Source: Hymenopellis radicata (taxonomy: Eukaryota; Basidiomycota; Agaricomycetes; Agaricales; Physalacriaceae). From it: DNA of 17,678 bases. This document shows, one piece after another, positions 7,471 through 17,678 of the stretch (the stretch's first letter is position 1; the number at the start of each line of letters is the position of its first letter). The stretch is taken from the NCBI GenBank assembly GCA_015501595.1, contig JADNRX010000936.1, positions 1 to 17,678 of the forward strand, in the 5' to 3' direction. The notes beneath the pieces were generated by a model. It worked only from the letters and a program-made list of their open reading frames with translations, was not told the DNA's origin and did not search any database. A program made the translations under genes and the position numbers.

Positions 7471-7528
7471 CAACTGCTCGTCGATCGATATCCGTTTCCG
7501 CCGTGTCTCGCTAGGGTGCTGGCCACCC

Positions 7529-7816
7529 ATGCTCAGTCTCCGCCTGCTCATTCTGTTTATCGCGGCTTTACTCTGCGTATCGGCTCCGATTCATGTTAAC
7601 GGGACCGACGCGATTACGAGGTAGCTATATGATTTATGTAACAGTATATGAGCGTCTTACTGAATCATCTTTGTGACTAGTCGTGGCGAGAGCACCAAAA
7701 GCGATTTCGTGCACACTTGGACTCCCTCAGTTGCGATCACGGTATTGAACAATGTCGTTTACGCCAAGTCTTCAAACAAGGCCAGCGATTTGTATCGGAA
7801 ACTCGGGCAGAGATAA
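7529..7816 (+). CDS. Small secreted protein, one intron, possibly frameshifted near its end
   Basis: Exon 1 (7529-7620) encodes a classic signal peptide: MLSLRLLILFIAALLCVSA, with likely cleavage before or within PIHVNG. A 60-nt GT-AG intron (7621-7680, GTAGCT...ACTAG, branch-like CTGAAT) leads to exon 2, which carries SVAITVLNNVVYAKSSNKAS and stops at TAA 7814-7816, giving 75 aa. Immediately afterwards another forward frame continues protein-like sequence (TPVMNTKYWKDNGASKGF, then TMGEALVKAAMV) to TAA 7930-7932, which hints at a single-base indel near 7811 and a full product of about 115 aa. I recognise no family. Effector-like small secreted proteins are common in Agaricomycetes. Confidence 0.5.
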
Positions 7817-8141
7817 CGCCTGTGATGAACACGAAATACTGGAAAGACAATGGCGCTTCGAAGGGATTCCACGTTCTCGCAGGGGCCATGCCAACAATGG
7901 GCGAAGCACTTGTAAAAGCAGCCATGGTGTAACACTTAGGCTAGGGCTTCAATAACAAACAACATTCATCAATTCAGACTTGACTTGACGCGTGAAGACA
8001 GTGTATTATCACCTAGCATACGCGAATGGGTTAGGCATACGACCTAGTAGACTATAGGGAACCATGGATGTGTGTACAGATACAATACAATGACTGAATA
8101 AGAAGTGAAGGAAATATGCAGAAGAAGAACGAGGAGATGGC

Positions 8142-8704
<563 letters not shown>

Positions 8705-9010
8705 TGCGGGTAGTATAGGCGAGAGTGGTAATAAAAAGTCTTGAGGAAGGCTGGTGGTGGTGGTCGAAGATAGAGAACAATCGACAAAGGCCCCTCTCTT
8801 TATACAAATCACGACGCGCCTAGCACGTGACAGGCGCGGGAGTCACGGACGTCAACAAACGGACACATGGCACAGCCACAGGGCGCGAGTATATAAGAAG
8901 CCGGGCCTCTGATCATCACTCACTCCAACTGCCACCTCCACCATCGTCGAGCTCAAGTCGTGCTCGTCGCTCAACTCTTTACTTTCAACACCCACTTTAT
9001 TCTCTGAACA
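8705..9010. promoter_or_regulatory. Shared divergent promoter of H3 and H4
   Basis: The 306-bp region between the two start codons has a TATA box on each strand: TATAAAG on the minus strand (8798-8804, 94 bp from the H3 ATG) and TATATAAG on the plus strand (8890-8897, about 115 bp from the H4 ATG). Between them lie a CACGTG E-box (8824-8829), GACGTCA (8848-8854) and repeated GGCGCG-like motifs, which are plausible shared activator sites for coordinated S-phase expression. The roles are inferred from position. Confidence 0.7.
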
Positions 9011-9474
<464 letters not shown>

Positions 9475-9906
9475 ATTTGTCGGTTTTGTTGCATTGTATT
9501 TCTACTGTAACTTGTACATCTATTTATCCTATCTCTTATCATCAATGCACCAGCATTAGCCATTCTGTTTTCTCCTTACGCTGATAAGTGCCGTCTGGTT
9601 CGGTCGCACACGCTTAAACTACCGGTCTCTCAATGACTGTGACCATGTTGGTTCCGTGCGGTTATGTTATGTTCGCGCCCTCGTGAGTACTTTCAATAGT
9701 ACCCATACCTGCTGACGCCTGCCCATCCTGAAAACCTTGCAAGTCGATGAAGTTTTACTTCGTACCGACGTATTGCCTAATGTGCTGATATGTTGCAAAA
9801 GTCCGTGGTTTATCCGTCCGTAACCAGCTTCTGTCAGTGTTAATAACTCCTTCCTCCGGTACGACGCTTCTTGTGGTTGTCCCCTCAACCACTGGCTTAC
9901 AAGTAC
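9475..9906. other. Intergenic: H4 3' region and F-box gene upstream region
   Basis: I see no gene. A minus-strand frame at 9667-9888 has no recognisable content. No clear TATA box precedes the F-box start. Confidence 0.5.
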
Positions 9907-11144
9907 ATGTCGTCGCCCACCTCGCCGAGTATCATTTCCATCCTGCCGAATGAGACTCTTACTAGCATCTTCGTCGGTTTACCGTACCCAAACCTTGTCC
10001 ACTTGACGCGTGTCTCCCGCCGGTTTAATGCAGTCGCAGAGCGTGTCTTGTACTCCTCCATCTATATCCGCGACGTGCTATCAGATGGCGCCGATGCCGA
10101 TGCCTATCCATGGCGCACACTCCGATGCTGCAAATCCCTCATACATCGCCCCCATCTCTTCGAATCCGTCCAGGCAGTGCACATACGCTGGGTCTCCGCG
10201 TCCGGCGCATCCCCGTCCTCGTTCCACCTCTCTGAGACGCTCGCCAAGCTGTCGGAGGCCCTGCCTCACCTCGTGTACCTCGACTCGCTCGAGCTCTCCC
10301 TCGGGCCCGCGAACATGGTCGCGACAGCGCACCCGCACAGACTGCACCCCATCGAGCGCGTCATCGCGGGCTGCCGCTTCCCCCACCTCCGCGCGTGCGT
10401 GCTCGGCGCGGAGTGGGCGAAGGGCGTGCAGCCGTATTCCGTGCCCGTCCTGCCCCAGTTCCTCCTCGCCCTCCCGGCCCTGCAGCACCTCAAGCTGGCA
10501 GATCACCACGCGGCCCTGCATCTTCCGCCCGGTGTCCTTCCTCGCCTCTCAACCTTCCGCGGTTCACCCGATGCAGCAGCGTCGCTCCTGCCGGGCAGGC
10601 CTGTGCACAGTCTCTCCCTCATTGGGCAGGACTCGGACGTAACGCGGGAAAACCTCCCGCGTCTGGCGCATACGACGGTCCCACTAAGGTTTCTCGACTT
10701 GACCGCAATGTCCGTGCGCCCCATCCTGCTCCGAAATGTGGCGACGTATCTCCCGACCGTCGAGGTCATCCGCATCCGCCTCGCGCTGCGCCACACACTG
10801 CACTACGCATTGTCTGGGATTGTAAGTGGCCCTTTCTCCTCGCCCGAGACCAACGGTCTGATTATCCCTCCGGGAAGCGATAGCGTTTATTGACCGGCTT
10901 GGCGTCCGTCTTGGGAAGTTTCCAGCGGTTAACTCACTTGGATCTTTCACCCACTATCGTGACTGTCGCAGGCACAATCCCCCATTCCACGGCTACCGAT
11001 GAATTGGGCCTCTGTAGAGAATGGGCACGCGCATGTCCTTCCTTGCGCCGTGTAATATTTCCCTCGCAAACTGAATGGGGCGTGGATTCATCTGGCACTT
11101 GGACAATCATAGGCAGGTCTCACACACACTCCATGAACACCTGA
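9907..11144 (+). CDS. F-box protein with a leucine-rich C-terminal region
   Basis: Two exons (9907-10821 and 10884-11144) around a 62-nt GT-AG intron (GTAAGTGG...GATAG, CTGAT branch site) give 391 aa. The start is the first ATG in frame (MSSPTSPSIISILPNETLTS). An F-box follows at about residues 10-50 (LPNETLTSIF, NLVHLTRVSRRFNAVAERVL, YSSIYI). The rest is leucine-rich with spaced LxxL segments (LPALQHLKLADHH, VPLRFLDLTAM) and ends with the WARACPSLRRVIFP pattern followed by Trp-containing segments typical of the large F-box families of mushroom fungi. As family knowledge, such proteins link substrates to Skp1/Cul1 ubiquitin ligases; the substrate is unknown. Without splicing the ORF would end at 10893 with an unrelated tail, while the spliced form continues the leucine-rich pattern. 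Confidence 0.85.
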
Positions 11145-11429
11145 ACGCTGATGCCAATACCAGATTCAAGTTCTTGACAGTCCTGATTGTTTCCCTGGTT
11201 ATAGCATTCACAGCGAATCATCTTCATTCTTGTTTCTTTCCCGGTCCCGTACGATTTCCCGCGCCCGCCACACTTATAAATAACTCCCAAATAATCCATG
11301 GTGATAGAGTCGATACAGATGGATGCAGTACAGTGCTTTGTGTAAATTAAGAAAACGATTGACAAGATGACAACGTCCAGCGTGAGATTACACATAGAGG
11401 GGTATATACCGGCTCATGACCTAGAATAA

Positions 11430-13987
11430 TTATTCCGATTCATCCACGAATATATCGGTGTAGTGCACAAGTATTGTATGAATAGCCTATCGGAGCACAT
11501 CAGTATCGAGCATCTGAAAACGATGATTAGAAACAACGTACAGTGTTTTGAATGTTACTAATTTCGCCTGGGCCTCCGTATGGTGAATTGGGGACCTGCA
11601 TCACCTGGCCAAATAGCGTTGGTCCGAAGACGATTGAGATATTCTGGGCCCCATACTGTTCGTCGACTCATGTTGTATCACCCTATCTTATGACTTAGTA
11701 CTAGTCTGATACTCAACTCCGATATTTAGACGCACTTATGCAGATGACCCAATAGATATTTCAGCGTGGCGTAGTTCGGATCCGGAAGGTCGTTAACCCG
11801 TTCGTGTAGTCGAATATGGCGTAATCGTTCAATGTCAATTTCTGTCAACGTTATGCTTCAGTCAGCTTCACGTCAGAAAAATGGGTGAGCTTACGAGCAG
11901 CGTCCATGAAGCCCGCCTGAAGAGGAGCTGTTATAAGCGGATTTGGAAGCTCTCGTAACCACATCTTTATCACGCTTGTGACATTATTGATATCCGATGT
12001 CCACTCATTCGAGTCAAGATCAACTGAATCTAGATCTAAAGGAGCAAAGCTCAGTCCTCCAAAGGAAACAGAATAACAGGGAGAGAAATCACCTTTATCC
12101 AGCTTCTGTTTGAGTGTGGCGACTTTGCTCGTGGTACCGCTGACTCGGTACAAGCCATGAGACTCTATGCCGTGCCGTTCAATGGCCTCGCAGCACTTCT
12201 TCAATATGAGAGGTACGTCAACGTCATCTCGGGTCATTTGTTCGTTCAGGTCGACTCCGAACGTCGGTCGACCTTTGTCTGGCGAGGATGTGCCGTTCAA
12301 GTTGATAACATGATTACTTGTGCTCGAGGGAGGATCTGGCGTATGACGTTCCCGATTATATGACGGCAAGGGTGGTAAGAAACCTTCGTCCGTGGGACCG
12401 TCTCGTCGTGGGCCTTTCGGTGTTGCACTGCCCGAGCATAAGCGTAATTTTGCATGAACGTCCTGAAGTCCCCTCTGTTGTCGATGGACTCGATGGACGC
12501 TTTCAAGCCACGAGACAGCGTGTTCCCTGATATATAATAAGATATCTGAATATGACACGTTGAATCGACGAACCTTCTTCTCTTGGAGGTACAAGAGTGG
12601 AACCATCGCTCAAGACGATGCTTTCAAACAAGAATGCATATCGAGTAAGATGATACTGAGTACCGAGGTCGATTTCGTCCGCGCATTCTTTCAAAGCCTG
12701 GGCGAGGTGAACACAGAGTTGTACGAGGAATCCAGAAACCTACGCGCAGTATTCGCGGTAACTGAAAATTATAATACTCTTGTCTCATGGCCTGAGTGTC
12801 AGTGACGGCTTTGCGGAAGGCGTCTGATGCTGTTGACATTCGCGTTCGGATATCGTCCTCCTGCCGTTGAATCTGCTTCGGGTAAGCTTGTGGAAAATGT
12901 CGAGAGAAATCGAAGCATACATTTCCCGGGTTCTTGCCCTTCAGCAGAAGACCACCTTTAGCTACCGCCTTCCCTATGACCCTCTTACCACCGACACCAC
13001 CTTGTCTAATTTGAACAGAGTTGTCTTTGAGGGATTCACCCTCCTTTTGGAGTAAGACGCGCTCAAGTTCTTCTGATGTGAGGTCCAGACGGTTTTTGCT
13101 CTTTTCAGTGATGCCTTGGGACTCGATCAATGCTCGTTCATAGCGAGTGGCAAGATCTTTGGTCTGTAAAGTGATAAGGTCAACGTTAAAGTGAAGGCTA
13201 CGAGTGCGCACCTGCTTGCGGTTCTTATCGACCTCTTTCGAGAGGGTTACTAGCTCGTCGCTCATCTCGTTGAGACGTTGGGCAAATCGTAGTCTGTTCT
13301 CTGACATGAGCTCGTGTATCCGCATAGACGACTGCCATGCCGTGACGAATGTTCTAACAGCATTGTGAGATATTTGTGCGGAGGTAAGGAGAAGAAGGAA
13401 TGCGCACCCTGCCTTGCCGTCATTCAAAGAATAGAGCTCTGATGTTGAGCGCGAGAGCTTCTGTAAGCTTTTCCCGTATTCTTCCTCGATAACCGCCCGC
13501 TTTTTAAGAAAAACTGAGGCCTCCTAAGCACATAAGCCGGTGAGATTATGGAGGGACATTCGAGAAAGCTGGACTCGCCCTACATGACACCATGCTCTGT
13601 TTGATCCGGTCGAGTAGTAGGGGTACGCCGCACTGGGTTGGATTAGGGTGCGCCACGTAGGACTAGAAGGAGACGCACATCCATGTCACATAATATCCGT
13701 AGCACATTCTCGTCAAAGGCGGGCTCGATGAGATTAACGGTTTCGGACACTGAATCATGAGACTCGCTTATGACTGTCGATGTGTCGCGCCACTTGGAGG
13801 AAAGGGGTGCGTCATTCAAGTCCGAGCTGGACCGTGGCGGCGGAGAGTGGGCATGCGACGACGAGGCAGCGTCCTGAAGGTCTAGGGAGCGCATAGGCGG
13901 GCGAGTATAGGTAGAGGTCGCGGCGGTTGACTGGAAGTCGGAGTGGTCGGCACCGTCCCATGCAGAGGAATAGCCGTCGTCGGGCAT
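11430..13987 (-). CDS. F-BAR and RhoGAP domain protein (Rgd1-like), 12 exons, two apparent one-base deletions
   Basis: A Rho GTPase-activating protein that couples membrane curvature (F-BAR) to Rho/Cdc42 inactivation, acting at sites of polarised growth. Minus-strand exons: 13987-13679, 13632-13579, 13523-13408, 13353-13212, 13163-12921, 12872-12744, 12697-12574, 12526-12093, 12035-11895, 11841-11736, 11682-11542, 11486-11430; introns are 46-57 nt. About 665 aa: a low-complexity N-terminus, F-BAR at about 95-350 (NRLRFAQRLNEMSDEL, coiled-coil), linker, and RhoGAP at about 460-660 with arginine finger GLYRVSG, KMWLRELPNPLI, HIRLHERVNDLPDPNYATLK and IVFGPTLFGQ, ending TDIFVDESE. The frame breaks twice: near 12411-12418 (GGCC where GGGCC restores it) and at 11646-11648 (GGG where GGGG restores it). 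The second intron has a GC donor (GCGAGT). Divergent from LOG. Confidence 0.88.
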
Positions 13988-14349
13988 ATCAGGCAGTCAA
14001 GGCGAGGCAAAGGCTGGCCAGCGGCTCAGCGTACGCAGTATGCTGGAAATCGTAATTATCGTAACTCACCAAAATGCGCCCTGGCACTCCGGCAAGCGCT
14101 TCCACGTGGCTGTGCTATTCTTGCGACTATCTCTGTACCTTGATTTTTATTTTTTATCAAGTTTTCCATTCTCCCCGGACTGTTCGTCCCCAATGAACGA
14201 CGTGGAATGCTGAAGCACATGTTCTCGAATCTCCACACGTTTAATCATCGTGGTCCGAGTCATGCACATCGTGGTACATAATATAAACTGCCGTCCCCTG
14301 AATATCGTCTCCTCCCCCCAACATCTTATTGGAGTCTCCGCCATCCACA
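13988..14349. promoter_or_regulatory. Divergent intergenic region of the RhoGAP and LOG genes
   Basis: This is the 362-bp gap between two start codons on opposite strands. TATAAA at 14282-14287 lies 63-68 bp before the LOG ATG. A CTTGAT/ATCAAG inverted repeat flanks an oligo-T tract (14139-14161). I see no clear TATA box for the RhoGAP gene. Confidence 0.45.
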
Positions 14350-15338
14350 ATGTCGCCCTCGTCAACTAACGCTGTTGCTGTGTACTGCGGTTCTTTATCT
14401 GGAACGCAACCAGCCTACGTGAACGCCGCCATCTGTTCGTAGGAATATTCCAATGATTATCATTCGACTGATCAATGTCTGCAGCTCTTGGAATAGCCTT
14501 GGCCAGAGCGAACAGGCGTCTTGTCTATGGCGGAGGAGTCAATGGAATCATGGGCGCAGTCTCTAAATCAGTTCTTCAGAACGGTGGACATGTAACTGGG
14601 GTTACACCGACCGCTATCGCTGCGGGTGGAGGTGAAGGTTCCGGTCGCAAAAAGCTACAGGATCATGAAGGCTTGACTGATGATCAAAGGTCCAACGTGA
14701 GTTTCACGGATCCTATCTTTTCATAGCCTCTAATCCTGATGATGGGACTACAGATGGAAAGAGTAAGCATACTTGAGATAATAATATCGCGCCCTCTTAC
14801 CTTGCATAACTAGATCGTTGTGGCATCCATGCATGAACGCAAGGTAGAAATGGCCGTACGCGCCGGTGGCTTCGTCGGTTTACCAGGCGGTTTCGGAACA
14901 CTAGAGGAGGTGAGTTTCGGTATCCATAATCCATCCCTCTGTTCTCTTGATATCAACGAACGTTATCACGTAGGTGATGGAAGTCGCTACATGGACACAA
15001 TTAGGCATCCACACAAAACGTAAGTCCTTCATTCCTCCCACACACTTTCCCACAGCTGAATTGAATCTCCAGCCGTCGTGTTGGTAAACGTTCGAGGGTT
15101 CTACGAGCCTCTGCGCCAAATGATCAAGCAGGGGATGCAGGACGGCTTCATCAAGGCCGTTAATCAACACATAATCACCTTCGTGGATGGACCGTCATCC
15201 TTTAGCGAACACGATGACTTTGATTGGGGTGCTGCTACACTAGAAGCCTTAGACGCCTGGATATGGGAGGGGGGCAAGCCTTTGTTCAACTGGTCGCAAC
15301 CCGGCGCATCAGAGGGTGAAAAGCTCAAGGCCACTTGA
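14350..15338 (+). CDS. LOG-family protein (cytokinin riboside 5'-monophosphate phosphoribohydrolase-like)
   Basis: Six exons (14350-14434, 14485-14696, 14754-14762, 14814-14909, 14974-15019, 15073-15338) give an intact 237-aa protein. It has the Rossmann-like fold signatures of the LOG family (once mis-annotated as lysine decarboxylase): AVYCGSLSGTQPAYV at the N-terminus, LVYGGGVNGIMG (about residues 42-53), SMHERKVEM and the diagnostic PGGFGTLEE (about 126-134), then EVATWTQLGI and VLVNVRGFYEPL. LOG enzymes release the free base from cytokinin nucleoside monophosphates; some act more broadly as nucleotide phosphoribohydrolases. Exon 3 is only 9 nt (Met-Glu-Arg) between introns of 57 and 51 nt, yet it keeps the conserved MERIVVASMHERK register. 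A TATA box lies about 65 bp upstream. Substrate specificity cannot be read from the sequence. Confidence 0.92.
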
Positions 15339-15718
15339 GTAATGACTTGTATCCTTTTCTTAGAACGATGCTCAATAGACAGACCTTACATCGCGAAAGT
15401 CGCACGGTGCAGAAGACTGGCAGAAGACGATGGTGAAATGCTCGGGAGACGTCGTCATATCTCCGCACCGAAATGAAAAGCCGGCAAAGTCCTTTCCGAC
15501 TCCTTGGGTTAAAAACAGGCTAAAAGACGTAATTGCGCATAGGAATAGCGCGTAGCACTCCCGCGAACTCATAGATGACGCGCCAAAGTCCGATCCTAAC
15601 TACATACATGTACAGATATTGAGCTACGTGAAGAAGAAGAAGAGACCCGACCGATCTGGTAAACGTTTGTGTGCAGAGACGGACTATATGCAGAATGAAG
15701 TACGAGGGTAATATCTCC

Positions 15719-16476
15719 TTAGGTAGCCGGATAACGGCAAGCATCGCAGCGCCTATTGACCGTGTTCATCACAACCGTCTGGTCAGGATTCAAACTGTAA
15801 AAGCTAATTAGTCGCAGAGATCACCGAAGGCGACGAGCAAACTCACTCCTGCGCACACGAGCGAACACAGTTATGCCGCGTCTCGAGGTGTGACGCGCTG
15901 TAGCGACAAAACTGCTTGTTGCAGTCTACCTGAAGCAGAGTAAGTAAAATACAGTGCATGCATTCATGCAATCCACCCACGCGCTGTCGCTTCGTCACGA
16001 CTTGGTGCTCGCACGTATAGCTATCAGCGATGTGCAGAATGAAACACATGGTTTCGAAAGTGAGTTTTGCAAGGCGAGAGTACTATGGATAGGTCGGTAT
16101 GGAATGAGCCTGAGGCCTGAAGAGCTATGGACTCGTCCAGAGCATTTTTATACGCAAAGCTGGGGTCATCAGAGGAGTCAACTGCTTCGCCCTCTTTCGT
16201 CCTTCACCTAGGGAATAGACACCGTCGCGGGACTCGGACATCTGTGCCGGAACAACTGCTTAAACCTTCAAGTAAGATGAAGTGTTCCTGGGCAAAACCC
16301 TTCGCGGGAGAAGCGCGCCTGTGAAAGGTCTGCCGCGTGGTCAGCTCAAACTGAGCTCAAAAAACGGTCGAGAGCATTGCACATGTCGGACTCAAAAAAA
16401 CATCGAAGGCCGGTGTCTCCAACTCGACGAAGAAGATCGTGAATCCAGAAAAAGGGTGCTGGGACTCTGGCGCCAT
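15719..16476 (-). CDS. Uncertain minus-strand gene, Cys/His-rich C-terminus, incomplete model
   Basis: The 3' end is the best-supported part. Exon 15929-15847 encodes VDCNKQFCRYSASHLETRH and NCVRSCAQ. A canonical 52-nt intron (15846-15795, GTGAGT...TTTTACAG, CTAAT branch) joins it in frame to the last exon, 15794-15719 (LNPDQTVVMNTVNRRCDACR, then YPAT and TAA). The spaced Cys/His pairs look like a zinc-binding module, AN1-like or FYVE-like, but match neither pattern cleanly. Upstream on the same strand, 16194-16024 reads open with an acidic segment and YKNALDESIAL, resembling a ubiquitin-interacting motif; a frame with an ATG at 16476 reads MAPESQHPFSGFTIFFVELE. I could not join these by clean splices, and indels seem likely. 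The stretch 15339-15718, next to the LOG 3' end, shows no gene. Confidence 0.3.
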
Positions 16477-16642
16477 AGACGCGTTCTAGGCAAGAACAAT
16501 GAAACCACCCACGAACGAATCAGAACAACAGCTATCTGGCCAGAGCCTTCAGATATTAAAAACACATGTAGTTCGAAGCACAGCAGAAATCAGTAAAATC
16601 ATCCCGTAAAATGAGTAAAAACAACGAGAACGTGACCCAGAA

Positions 16643-17678
16643 CTACACCGCGGTCTGATAGACGACACCATCCCCTTCGATCCCAGCGATGGCGCACCGG
16701 GCAACGTATTTAGCCAATACAAGTCGGACCGTTTTTAGTTGCTCCAATGCTGACTTCTGGGTACCTCCTTTTCCTCGACGTGCCAGTATGGTCAGATAAT
16801 CATCGCCTGCACCTTGGCTGGCACCCGTCGTAATTTCCTCCAGCTTTCCAGTAATATTATGGGCCCCGAAGGTGGGAATAAAGAGCCGGAGTCTGAATTA
16901 GAGTGATGAGGCGTGACACCAACTCGAAAAAAAGTAGCCTCTTACCGTCCTGTAATAGTTCCACAGAGTCGCACAGTAATACGGCCCACCACGACTTGGG
17001 GGCTACATCTTGGAGCAGGGAAATAAGGTCCGAAGCGGCTTCCCGCAGATTCCGGTTTAGACAAAGTCGATGGAACTGGGAGTACCGAACGACAAAAACG
17101 AGTCGATAAACAAAGACATTATCGGCACCATCATGTGAGTTAATACTTTGCACGACGGAGATATTTCCTCCGCAAATTGAGAGAACGATCTAGAGCTGGA
17201 AGGTATCAGCATTCTCCCAAGTTCGGGTTGACATATAGGCTGCTGTACCGTTTTGGAGATATTCATCAAGAACGCGATCGACAAGGCGACCAAGACCGGG
17301 CCAATCTTCGGCCGACATACAGTACGAGACAGCTAGACCATAGTCCTGATCGTTCACGAAGGTTTGCGCCGCTATCTACGCATCGTCACGGTCAAACGCC
17401 AGGGGACATGAGAACCACATACTCGACACATGCCTCGTCTCGCCGCTTCTCGTCCATAATCAAAGCACATCTGGTTGAGGTCTTTGAGGGTTCCAACGAT
17501 ACCTTCCACCTCCCCCGAGGCCGACGGAACCTTGGTTTTTTGCTCGTGCAAGCGTAAGGGAACCCGCATAGGACTTCGTCTCCCTGCTCTTTTCCGATGT
17601 CACCAAAGAATACATGTATGGCAGAGTGAATACGCCATAAGGTGGGGTCGGAACGGAGATATTCTGCGTAGGATAAAT
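16643..17678 (-). CDS. NUP85: Nucleoporin Nup85, C-terminal part; 5' end beyond the window
   Basis: Nup85 is a structural subunit of the Y-shaped (Nup84/Nup107-160) nuclear pore scaffold. The minus strand encodes its alpha-helical C-terminal region: YAEYLRSDPTLWRI, GDIGKEQGDEVL, LKDLNQMCFDYGREAARRGM, DYGLAVSYCMSAEDWPGLGR, LVDRVLDEYLQNG, YSQFHRLCLNRNLREAASDL, APKSWWAVLLCDSVELLQ, KLEEITTGASQGAGDDYL and LKTVRLVLAKYVARCAI, ending at TAG 16643-16645. The order and spacing parallel human NUP85. Introns: 17422-17376, 17232-17190 (43 nt, less certain donor) and 16945-16893. The frame breaks at about 17569-17571, 17151-17157 and 16884-16888, with an offsetting pair at about 17600-17625; each is one base, mostly a lost homopolymer base. 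It is tail-to-tail with LOG, with the uncertain gene between. Confidence 0.88.

Noticed and set aside
10010..10883. Long alternative-frame ORFs on both strands within the F-box gene
   Set aside because: These are GC-rich shadow frames. The F-box frame has the domain, the splice signals and a continuous C-terminus.
14139..14161. CTTGAT/ATCAAG inverted repeat with an oligo-T loop, possible terminator
   Set aside because: The stem is only 6 bp and it lies between two divergent promoters in a eukaryote, so a terminator role is unlikely.
15770..15800. Possible tRNA B-box (GTTTGAATCCT on the minus strand)
   Set aside because: No matching acceptor or D-arm could be folded around it. The same bases form a good exon boundary of the minus-strand gene.
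16282..16596. 104-aa plus-strand ORF
   Set aside because: Its composition is unremarkable with no motif, and it overlaps better minus-strand candidate coding segments between two minus-strand genes.

Overview
The window looks like nuclear DNA of a filamentous basidiomycete, most likely an Agaricomycete. The signs are very short GT-AG introns (about 43-64 nt), a divergent H3/H4 pair whose small exons interrupt the histone genes, and gene families typical of mushroom-forming fungi (F-box/LRR protein, F-BAR/RhoGAP, LOG-type phosphoribohydrolase, Nup85). This is a judgement from gene structure and protein similarity only; no search was run.

Bases 1-7200 are an accessory region. The main find is a DNA transposon of about 6.4 kb (159-6588). 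It has long terminal inverted repeats (about 245 bp; an 88-bp block has 82 identical bases) and is flanked by a perfect 9-bp direct repeat, CTTTCCGAT, at 150-158 and 6589-6597. Each terminal repeat contains a large palindrome (a perfect 52-mer on the left). Each is followed, 40-51 bp further in, by an inward-facing ORF: a truncated RecQ-type helicase on the left and a small basic protein on the right. The interior holds minisatellites and broken host-like coding sequence, including a CGFS monothiol glutaredoxin domain that keeps its intron. The layout resembles a Mutator-like element carrying captured gene fragments (Pack-MULE), but I recognise no transposase. The element may have landed in a host gene whose remnants lie at 1-158 and 6598-7198.

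Bases 7500-17678 are ordinary gene-dense sequence: a small secreted protein (+), histone H3 (-) and histone H4 (+) sharing a promoter, an F-box protein (+), a 12-exon F-BAR/RhoGAP protein (-), a six-exon LOG-family enzyme (+) that shares a divergent intergenic region with the RhoGAP gene, an uncertain Cys/His-rich minus-strand gene, and the C-terminal part of nucleoporin Nup85 (-), which runs off the right edge.

Several otherwise well-conserved genes (H4, RhoGAP twice, Nup85 several times, the glutaredoxin piece) are broken by single-base indels. In most, one base is missing from a short homopolymer. Conserved protein continues in the shifted frame, so I suspect uncorrected sequencing errors in the host genes rather than decay; inside the transposon real decay is equally likely. 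H3, the F-box gene and LOG read through cleanly.
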